Assembly (NCBI GenBank): GCA_009776345.1
Contig: WRLS01000064.1
Coordinates: 1 to 10,724, forward strand
DNA: 10,724 bases
Reading direction: 5' to 3'
Source: Oscillospiraceae bacterium
Lineage (GTDB): Bacteria; Bacillota; Clostridia; Oscillospirales; Ruminococcaceae
Of the stretch, positions 5,613 through 10,724 are shown piece after piece. Every line of letters starts with the position of its first letter. Position 1 is the first letter of the stretch. The position numbers were made by a program, and so were the translations under genes. The notes under the pieces were generated by a model. It searched no databases. It worked only from the letters and a program-made list of their open reading frames with translations, and was not told where the DNA came from.

Positions 5613-8600
5613 ATGATAGTACGCACAAATGTACCCGCGCTGAATGCGCACAGATTTTTAGGCCTCAACACAGCCGCGGCTGCCAAAAACCTCGAGAAGC
5701 TGTCTTCCGGGTTTAGGATCAACCGCGCGGCGGACGATGCCGCCGGCCTTGCGATTTCCGAGAAAATGCGCGGCCAGATCCGCGGGCTTGGCATGGCGGA
5801 GCAAAACGCCAAAAACGGCATTAGCCTGTTGCAAACGGCGGAAGGCGCACTGAGCGAAACCCACGGCATTTTGCAGCGTATGCGCGAGCTGGCGGTGCAG
5901 AGCAGCAACGGCACGTACCAGGACGAAGACCGCATGATGATCACCAAGGAGTTTGACCAGCTGAAGGGCGAGCTGGACCGCATAGCGGAAAGCACGCACT
6001 ACAACGGCATAAAACTGCTGGACGGCAGCCTGAGCAGCGCGAACGCCAGCGCGGCGGCAAGCGGCGTGCAGGGCGTGGTAATAACCGACGCCGTGGACGC
6101 GACCAACGCCACCTATACGTTTGAGGGGCTGGCGGGGATTATTAACGGCGTGAAGGGCGAGCAAATCTTTGGTGGACATATTTATACAGCAGGGCAGATA
6201 AATGGTGCGGCCGCAGGAAACTTCTTCGCAGGGTTGGATGCAATGACGGCGGGACAGGGCATAAACATCAACGGTTTTACTATTAGATCGGATGGAGCTG
6301 CTCTGGCAGGGGGTACAGGTACTGGGTTCACTATTTTTAACACGGAAAGCGATAATGTTGCGTTGCATGATGGCATCGCTATCCAAAATGATGTGCTTGG
6401 TGCCGGAACCGCGCGCGATTTGACTGCAGTCCTCGATGTGCTTAACGCGAACGATAATAACTGGAATTACTCGATAAATGATGACAATCAGCTAGTAGTC
6501 ATTCTGAAAGAAGGGGCAAGCGATGACGCAAGGTTCAATGGCCCCAGCGCTATAACAAATACACCAATTCCGGGAATTGCTACGACTGCAGCTACTTTGA
6601 CCACGGCATTCACTATAGCCGATGCCTTCACCAATGAAATTGACGGAAAAGTTGTTATCGGCACATCCAATGCCACATTGACAGGGACCGCGGATATTAC
6701 CGGGCTGGCGAATGGGGACTCGGTTTCCGTGACGATTAACGGTGTAGACTATACGTTCTCTGTTATTACGGCAGGCACCTCGGACACGTCAATTGACACG
6801 ACAACGACTCCGGGGCAAGGGGTTGCGAATATAATCGAATATAACCCGGCTACGGGCGCGGGGGGAACCACTGATTTGCTTGCGCTTCTGAATGACCACT
6901 TCGCCGACTACACCTGGTCCGTTGAAGGGAACGACCTCGTCGCGACTGCGGTGGTTGGTGGAAAAGTTGGGGAAGCTTCGGAAGATGTCGGGCTTGAAAG
7001 GTTCTCGGCGTTCACAACAGCCGGTACAACAACGGCGGGCGAGCACGCCTTTGTGGAAATCGCAGCTCCTTTCTTGGGGTTATTCTCTGGGGTGGAGGCA
7101 CTAAAAGAGGGAGATAAGATAACTTTAGGCGACTTCGAGTATACGATGACCGCTGACAGCACGAAAGATACGTTCTTGGCGGCTCTGAATGCGGCGACCG
7201 CGGCTGATTTGGGTCTTACGGCGGCGGCGGCAACGGCGTATGACGTAGCGGGGAGCGTGTGGTCGTTTAACGCATCGGGGAACCTTGAATGGGAACAGGG
7301 TAACTCCACAACCGCCTATAATCCGAATGCGGCTTCGTTTGAACTTACTGTTTCGCGGTTTGGCGGCGTAGCTCCTGCCCTTGATATCGGCACCGTGGCA
7401 GTGACGAGGGCGGCGGCTCCGGGCGACGTTGAACTTGAAGCAACCTTCGTAGACGGCACAGACGCAGTCGAATATGCCGAGCTTACTGTAGACCTTCCCG
7501 GCGGCGTAAACAGCATCGGCGGCGGCCTTACCGGTATCATCAAGTTTGGTCAGAGCGCGCCTGTAAACGCAGAGGCCGCAAGATACGAAGTACACAAGGA
7601 CTACGTTGAGGATTTCCTTGTGCGGACCCTCGGGCTGACTATGTCCGCAACAGAACTGCAGATTTCCGTTGCTCTGGAAAAAGCCACCGGCGTTGATGTT
7701 ACCAAAAATTACAACATCGCACGGGAAACAGACGGGTCTATCTCTATCACCGCGAAAAACGCGGGCGTGGACGCGAACAGGAACGCGTTCTTCACCGAGG
7801 GCATGAGCGAAGTCAAAGAGATCGTGAGGGGCGCGGATTCCTACCGCGAGCTTACGCTGATCGTTGACGAAGAGCTTGCCACGGACAGCACGCTGATCGA
7901 CAAGACGATCACGATAAACGGCAAGACCTATCAGTTCACCGGCCAGGCGCAAATTGATGAGTATGACCGCTTCACAGAAGACGGCGCAAGGCTGGAAAAC
8001 GGCAACTACGCGATCAACCTGCGCAAAGCCGATGCCGAAAACCCGAACTACACCTACAACGTCGCCGAAGCGATCATGAACGCCGTGAATATCGTGGAAG
8101 CGCGCGCCGCGGGCGTTGACCAAATGGTCATGGCGGTTATCGGCAGGGGCATGAATACCCCCGAAGACATGACCGACCCGACCAAGCTCAACACCGTAAC
8201 GTTCAACATTTCACTGGGCGCGGGCGGCCTTGCAGGCTCCGTGGGCAACACCGGCCTGACCTTCCAGATCGGCGCGAACGGCTCCGAGGACCAGCGCATC
8301 AGCATGAGCATCAATGCGATGGACTCCAAGAACCTGGGCATCTCCGGCATGGAAGTCGAGTACAACCGCGTAACCGGCGCGACCGTTGCAGAATCCTCGA
8401 TCGCGACCGAAAAAGACGCCAACAAGGCTATCGACATCCTTGACGGCGCAATCATGATGGTTTCCGCACAGCGCGCCGACCTCGGTGCCGTGCAGAACCG
8501 CCTGGAAAGCTCGCTCCGCAGCCTCGGCGTATCGAAAGAGAACCTGACCTCCGCCGAGTCTATCATCCGCGACGTCGACATGGCAGCCGAAATGATGATG

Positions 8601-8693
8601 TTCACACGCAACAACATCCTCGTCCAGGCCGCGCAAGCCATGCTCGCACAAGCCAACGCCCTCACACAAGGCGTGCTGTCGCTGCTGCGGTAA
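5613..8693 (+). CDS. fliC/hag: Flagellin with a very large hypervariable region
   Basis: This 1026-residue protein is the filament subunit exported by the flagellar type III apparatus. The N-terminal D0/D1 part (about 1-140) reads MIVRTNVPALNAHR, LEKLSSGFRINRAADDAAGL, then LLQTAEGAL and HYNGIKLLDG. The C-terminal part starts near residue 880 (LTFQIGAN) and ends with QRADLGAVQNRLESS, AAEMMMFTRNNIL and QAMLAQANALTQGVLSLLR. About 740 residues lie between, making it far longer than the 270-500 residues typical of flagellins. This insert is rich in T, A, G, D and N, and contains degenerate repeats of the form GDxITINGxxYTxT...LLxxLN...WSxxxNxLV near residues 214-300, 368-453 and 499-564, with a partial copy near 762. 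No cysteine, no HExxH protease motif and no signal peptide are present. The ATG at 5613 is chosen because GGAGGA precedes it and it gives the family N-terminus. Codons in 6170-7400 look less GC-rich than in the ends. Confidence 0.96.
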   Translation: MIVRTNVPALNAHRFLGLNTAAAAKNLEKLSSGFRINRAADDAAGLAISEKMRGQIRGLGMAEQNAKNGISLLQTAEGALSETHGILQRMRELAVQSSNGTYQDEDRMMITKEFDQLKGELDRIAESTHYNGIKLLDGSLSSANASAAASGVQGVVITDAVDATNATYTFEGLAGIINGVKGEQIFGGHIYTAGQINGAAAGNFFAGLDAMTAGQGININGFTIRSDGAALAGGTGTGFTIFNTESDNVALHDGIAIQNDVLGAGTARDLTAVLDVLNANDNNWNYSINDDNQLVVILKEGASDDARFNGPSAITNTPIPGIATTAATLTTAFTIADAFTNEIDGKVVIGTSNATLTGTADITGLANGDSVSVTINGVDYTFSVITAGTSDTSIDTTTTPGQGVANIIEYNPATGAGGTTDLLALLNDHFADYTWSVEGNDLVATAVVGGKVGEASEDVGLERFSAFTTAGTTTAGEHAFVEIAAPFLGLFSGVEALKEGDKITLGDFEYTMTADSTKDTFLAALNAATAADLGLTAAAATAYDVAGSVWSFNASGNLEWEQGNSTTAYNPNAASFELTVSRFGGVAPALDIGTVAVTRAAAPGDVELEATFVDGTDAVEYAELTVDLPGGVNSIGGGLTGIIKFGQSAPVNAEAARYEVHKDYVEDFLVRTLGLTMSATELQISVALEKATGVDVTKNYNIARETDGSISITAKNAGVDANRNAFFTEGMSEVKEIVRGADSYRELTLIVDEELATDSTLIDKTITINGKTYQFTGQAQIDEYDRFTEDGARLENGNYAINLRKADAENPNYTYNVAEAIMNAVNIVEARAAGVDQMVMAVIGRGMNTPEDMTDPTKLNTVTFNISLGAGGLAGSVGNTGLTFQIGANGSEDQRISMSINAMDSKNLGISGMEVEYNRVTGATVAESSIATEKDANKAIDILDGAIMMVSAQRADLGAVQNRLESSLRSLGVSKENLTSAESIIRDVDMAAEMMMFTRNNILVQAAQAMLAQANALTQGVLSLLR

Positions 8694-8773
8694 GTTTGGC
8701 GCAATATTGCAAGTTTGCACAAGTTTCAGAAGGCACAAAAATCCCCGGAAGCACAACAGCTACCGGAAGCATG

Positions 8774-8804
8774 AAAAAAAACCCGCCGAAAGGCGGGTTT
8801 TTTT
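8774..8804 (+). terminator. Rho-independent terminator of flagellin
   Basis: ACCCGCC (8781-8787), a GAAA loop and GGCGGGT (8792-8798) form the stem, extended by an A-run before and a seven-T run after (to 8804). It lies 80 bases past the stop codon. The A/T symmetry also makes it a possible terminator for leftward transcripts. The antitoxin B -35 box starts at 8806. Confidence 0.9.
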
Positions 8805-8805
8805 G

Positions 8806-8834
8806 TTGACAAAACTTCACATCCCTGCTATAAT
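8806..8834 (+). promoter_or_regulatory. Promoter of antitoxin RNA B
   Basis: TTGACA (8806-8811), a 17-base spacer and TATAAT (8829-8834) are both perfect consensus boxes. The start is predicted at the A of CAGGGAC (8841), the same relative position as in locus A. Only one base separates the -35 box from the T-run of the flagellin terminator. Confidence 0.85.
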
Positions 8835-8840
8835 AAAAAC

Positions 8841-8926
8841 AGGGACAGCCGCAAGACGGTTGGCCAGAGGTTATTTCTTACAAAAAAAGTAACCGCAAGC
8901 TAGCCGGGCTTGGGCGGTTACTTTTT
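8841..8926 (+). ncRNA. Antisense antitoxin RNA B (predicted)
   Basis: A predicted RNA of about 86 nt starts at 8841 with the conserved leader hairpin CAGCCG-CAAGA-CGGTTG and ends in the terminator shared with toxin B. It overlaps the 3' end of the toxin B mRNA by about 45 nt, covering its stop codon. The 5' 25-base segment matches antitoxin A exactly, while the middle (8865-8881) has diverged. No start codon with a ribosome-binding site was seen. Confidence 0.75.
8882..8926. terminator. Shared bidirectional terminator of toxin B and antitoxin B
   Basis: AAAAAGTAACCGC (8884-8896) pairs perfectly with GCGGTTACTTTTT (8914-8926) around a 17-base loop, with A-runs and T-runs on the two flanks. 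It closely matches the terminator of locus A in stem and in the CCAAGCCCGG loop half. It would also be the first terminator met by transcripts leaving metY. Confidence 0.85.
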
Positions 8927-8998
8927 GCTGTTCACGTGAACAGTCACGAGTATAGATACGATCATTAGTATGATTACTAAAGTTTCATATGTACTCAT
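8918..8998 (-). CDS. TxpA/BsrG/Hol_Tox-like type I toxin peptide (copy B)
   Basis: This 26-residue peptide begins MSTYETLVIILM, has one hydrophobic segment (about residues 7-22) and ends VNSKK. The opening MSTYE is the same as in TxpA and holin-like toxins. The ribosome-binding site AAGGAG is ideally placed, with 8 bases between AGGAG (9007-9011) and the ATG. The mRNA is predicted from 9045 to about 8882. The stop codon and the two Lys codons lie in the terminator stem, as in copy A. The two peptides share about 14 aligned residues. Third-position and leader differences show they are diverged copies and not a recent duplication. Membrane toxicity is inferred from the family. Confidence 0.85.
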   Translation of the reverse strand: MSTYETLVIILMIVSILVTVHVNSKK

Positions 8999-9051
8999 GA
9001 ACATCACTCCTTTCGGTGTGACGCCAACCGCCTTAGGCTGTCCCTGCGCTT

Positions 9052-9081
9052 ATTATAGCAAATCCCCGCGAATTTTGTCAA
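9052..9081 (-). promoter_or_regulatory. Promoter of type I toxin B, overlapping the metY stop codon
   Basis: On the minus strand, TTGACA (complement of 9076-9081), an 18-base spacer and TATAAT (complement of 9052-9057) are perfect consensus boxes. The start is near 9045. The TGA stop codon of metY (9078-9080) lies inside the -35 box. The 31-base segment is identical to the toxin A promoter. Confidence 0.88.
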
Positions 9082-10358
9082 GAAAAATTAAACGCCTGTT
9101 TTAAATCCCCGATAATATCGTCGATATGCTCCGTGCCGATGGAAAGGCGGATTGTGTTCGGCTTTATGCCCGAACCCGTAAGCTCCTCCGCGCTCATCTG
9201 TGAATGGGTGGTTGAAGCGGGGTGGATGACCAGCGACTTTACATCCGCGACATTCGCAAGCAGGGAGAACAGCCCCAGCTTATCAATAAACGCTTTTGCT
9301 TCATCTGCGCCGCCTTTTATCTCAAAGGTGAAAATCGAACCCGCGCCGCCGGGGAAATATTTTTTATACAGCGCATGGTTGGGATGGTCCTGCAAAGCGG
9401 GGTGGTTGACCTTTTCCACATTAGGATGCTTCGAGAGGAAATCCACGGCCTTCAGCGCGTTTTCCACATGGCGCTCTACCCGCAGGGATAGGGTTTCCAG
9501 CCCTTGCAGGAACAGGAACGAATGGAACGGGCTGAGCGCCGCGCCGGTATCGCGCATTAGTGTTGTGCGGATTTTTATGATGTAGGCGAGATTGCCCGCT
9601 ACCTGTGTAAATACAGCGCCATGATAGCTTGGGTTTGGCTGTGAAAGACCGGGAAATTTGCCGTTTGCCCAATCGAATTTGCCGCTGTCCACGATTACGC
9701 CCCCGAGCGTCGTGCCATGCCCGCCGATGAATTTCGTCGCGGAATGTACGACAACATCCGCGCCGTGTTCAATCGGCCGCAGCAAATACGGCGTGGCGAA
9801 GGTGTTGTCCACGATCAGCGGGATGCCGTGCTTATGGGCGATTTCCGATACCGCGCCGATGTCTACGATGGTGGAATTCGGGTTGCCGAGGCTTTCGATG
9901 AAAATCGCTTTTGTGTTTTCACGGATGGCGCTTTCAAAATTCCCGGGGGTCCCGCCGTCCACAAAGGACGTTTCAATCCCGATTTCCTTGAATGTATGCG
10001 CAAAAAGGTTGTATGTGCCGCCGTAGATGAACTTGTCCGATATAATGTGATCGCCTGCCTGCGCGATGTTCTGCACCGCGTATGTAACCGCCGCCGCACC
10101 CGATGCCGTGGCCAAGGCCGCTGCGCCGCCCTCCAGCGCCGCAATCCGCTGTTCAAATACATCGGAGGTAGGGTTCATCAGGCGGGTGTAGATGTTGCCG
10201 CCTTCCGACAGCGCAAACCTGCCCGCCGCCTGTGCGCAGTCCTCAAAAACATAGGATGCGGTCTGGTAAATCGGCACGGCGCGAGATCCGGTAGCGGGGT
10301 CGGGGTTTTCCTGCCCTGCATGGAGCTGGAGCGTTTCAAAACGGTATTTTTCCGGCAT
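9078..10358 (-). CDS. metY: O-acetylhomoserine sulfhydrylase (O-acetylhomoserine aminocarboxypropyltransferase)
   Basis: This 426-residue cytoplasmic PLP enzyme of the Cys/Met-metabolism family converts O-acetylhomoserine and sulfide into homocysteine and acetate. It shows ETLQLHAGQ near the N-terminus, PIYQTASYVFED, NIYTRLMNPTSDVFE, the cofactor-binding GAAAV and DKFIYGGTYNLF stretches, and DNTFATPYL. The PLP lysine is Lys209 in HSATKFIGGHG. The C-terminal core has SLLANVADVKSLVIHPAS and TIRLSIGTEHIDDI. The length is typical of MetY and longer than most MetB/MetC proteins. The ATG at 10358 is preferred over one at 10391 because AGAAGG sits 8 bases upstream and the family begins here. The gene follows the Rrf2 regulator on the same strand after 86 bases and has its own promoter. 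No terminator separates it from toxin B. Confidence 0.94.
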   Translation of the reverse strand: MPEKYRFETLQLHAGQENPDPATGSRAVPIYQTASYVFEDCAQAAGRFALSEGGNIYTRLMNPTSDVFEQRIAALEGGAAALATASGAAAVTYAVQNIAQAGDHIISDKFIYGGTYNLFAHTFKEIGIETSFVDGGTPGNFESAIRENTKAIFIESLGNPNSTIVDIGAVSEIAHKHGIPLIVDNTFATPYLLRPIEHGADVVVHSATKFIGGHGTTLGGVIVDSGKFDWANGKFPGLSQPNPSYHGAVFTQVAGNLAYIIKIRTTLMRDTGAALSPFHSFLFLQGLETLSLRVERHVENALKAVDFLSKHPNVEKVNHPALQDHPNHALYKKYFPGGAGSIFTFEIKGGADEAKAFIDKLGLFSLLANVADVKSLVIHPASTTHSQMSAEELTGSGIKPNTIRLSIGTEHIDDIIGDLKQAFNFS

Positions 10359-10377
10359 AGATAGACCTTCTTTCTTT

Positions 10378-10434
10378 ATCATATTATTCATATGTAATTT
10401 ATATGATTGTAAGATATGTGATTGGATTTGTCAA
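10378..10434 (-). promoter_or_regulatory. metY promoter with an overlapping inverted repeat (candidate operator)
   Basis: On the minus strand, TTGACA (complement of 10429-10434), a 17-base spacer and TACAAT (complement of 10406-10411) predict a start near 10399. ATCATAT (10378-10384) and ATATGAT (10401-10407) form a perfect 7-base inverted repeat with a 16-base gap, centred on CATATG. It covers the edge of the -10 box and the start site, where a repressor would act. Binding by the adjacent Rrf2 protein is inference. Confidence 0.65.
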
Positions 10435-10444
10435 GAGCTGTCTT

Positions 10445-10724
10445 TTAAATATTCGCGCCGCGGTTGCGGTCTATGGAGTTTTGGATTAAGTCGTCCAGCG
10501 TCACGCCGCTGACATACTCGTCAATCACGCGGTTTAGCCCCTGCCAAAACGGCAGCGTGATGCAGTCGTCACAGCGCGGGCATTCATTGGGCAGGCCCTC
10601 CAAGCACGCCACTACTGCAAGGTTGCCTTCCATCGTGCGCAAAATATCCCCGACCCTGTAATCCTTCGGGCCGCGCGCAAGCCTGTAGCCGCCGCCGCTT
10701 CCGCGGGAGCTTTTCAAGTAGCCC
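10445..10724 (-). CDS. Rrf2-family transcriptional regulator, 5' end outside the window
   Basis: Only the C-terminal 92 or so residues are visible, because the frame is still open at the right edge. The family signature GYLKSSRGSGGGYRLAR marks the end of the winged helix, followed by VGDILRTMEG and the C-terminal VSGVTLDDLIQNS. A four-cysteine segment, CLEGLPNECPRCDDC, lies where IscR-type members bind a [2Fe-2S] cluster, so it is likely a redox-, Fe-S- or sulfur-responsive regulator. CymR, which controls cysteine metabolism in Bacillus, is a relative but lacks these cysteines. The position directly upstream of metY suggests control of sulfur assimilation. The visible TTG at 10717 is an internal codon, not the start. 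Family is certain, target inferred. Confidence 0.9.
   Translation of the reverse strand, partial: GYLKSSRGSGGGYRLARGPKDYRVGDILRTMEGNLAVVACLEGLPNECPRCDDCITLPFWQGLNRVIDEYVSGVTLDDLIQNSIDRNRGANI

Larger units (their letters stand above)
8806..9081. repeat. Right copy (B) of the inverted duplicated toxin-antitoxin module
   Basis: This is the inverse partner of 4913-5200, with the flagellin between them. The order is the same when read on the minus strand: toxin promoter, leader, peptide, shared terminator, antitoxin leader, antitoxin promoter. Total length differs by only about a dozen bases from copy A. Confidence 0.8.

Noticed and set aside
7125..8123. A 332-codon open frame on - opposite the flagellin.
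   Set aside because: It is a shadow of flagellin codons and lacks a ribosome-binding site and any domain pattern.
6030..8250. Flagellinolysin, a flagellin with a zinc protease inserted in the variable region.
   Set aside because: The large insert suggested this, but no HExxH motif is present.
10359..10391. Alternative metY start 11 codons upstream.
   Set aside because: The region contains the ribosome-binding site of the ATG at 10358 and extends to the predicted transcription start, so it is leader.
10445..10717. A complete small gene starting at TTG 10717.
   Set aside because: The frame stays open to the window edge, and the residues before it (GYL) continue the Rrf2 wing motif, so the gene is partial.
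1..10724. CRISPR arrays, rRNA, tRNA, transposase and integrase genes.
   Set aside because: No regularly spaced repeats, cloverleaf-like sequence, or recombinase or transposase motif was found on either strand.

Overview
The window looks like chromosomal DNA from a motile, strictly anaerobic, fermentative Firmicute of the Clostridia, possibly Oscillospirales-like. Supporting this are a one-chain pyruvate:ferredoxin oxidoreductase, a NdoA/EndoA-type MazF very close to the Bacillus protein, a sigma-D-like promoter before a flagellin, an Rrf2 regulator beside an O-acetylhomoserine sulfhydrylase, roughly 50% or higher G+C, and intergenic CCCCTCC/GGAGGGG repeats. Species-level placement is inference. 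No rRNA, tRNA, CRISPR array, transposase or phage gene was seen.

Layout. 1-370 has no gene and holds a nested, MITE-like inverted-repeat element. 498-848 (+) is a MazF/NdoA endoribonuclease toxin with no antitoxin beside it. 849-1098 is intergenic with several hairpins. 1099-4770 (-) is nifJ. 4890-5200 is a compact type I toxin-antitoxin locus (locus A): a 25-residue TxpA/Hol_Tox-like membrane peptide on + and a convergent antisense RNA on -. 5236-5344 is another inverted-repeat element. A sigma-D-type promoter at 5401-5427 and a structured leader precede a very large flagellin (5613-8693, +, 1026 aa). A terminator (8774-8804) is followed at once by locus B (8806-9081), a diverged second copy of the type I system in inverted orientation. 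Its toxin promoter overlaps the stop codon of metY (9078-10358, -). The 3' part of an Rrf2-family regulator gene (10445-10724, -) runs off the right edge.

How it fits together. nifJ (pyruvate to acetyl-CoA, CO2 and reduced ferredoxin) and metY (sulfide assimilation into homocysteine) are metabolic genes. The Rrf2 protein carries a four-cysteine cluster motif and lies directly upstream of metY, so redox, Fe-S or sulfur control of metY is plausible. The most interesting content is the pair of type I systems. Each has convergent -35/-10 promoters, a toxin mRNA of about 165 nt, an antitoxin RNA of about 85-100 nt, and one shared bidirectional terminator whose stem contains the toxin's final Lys-Lys-stop codons. 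Toxin and antitoxin RNAs also start with near-identical hairpins of the form CAGCC...GGTTG. The two loci bracket the flagellin with toxins pointing inward and antitoxins outward. With mazF, the window carries three toxin genes in under 11 kb.
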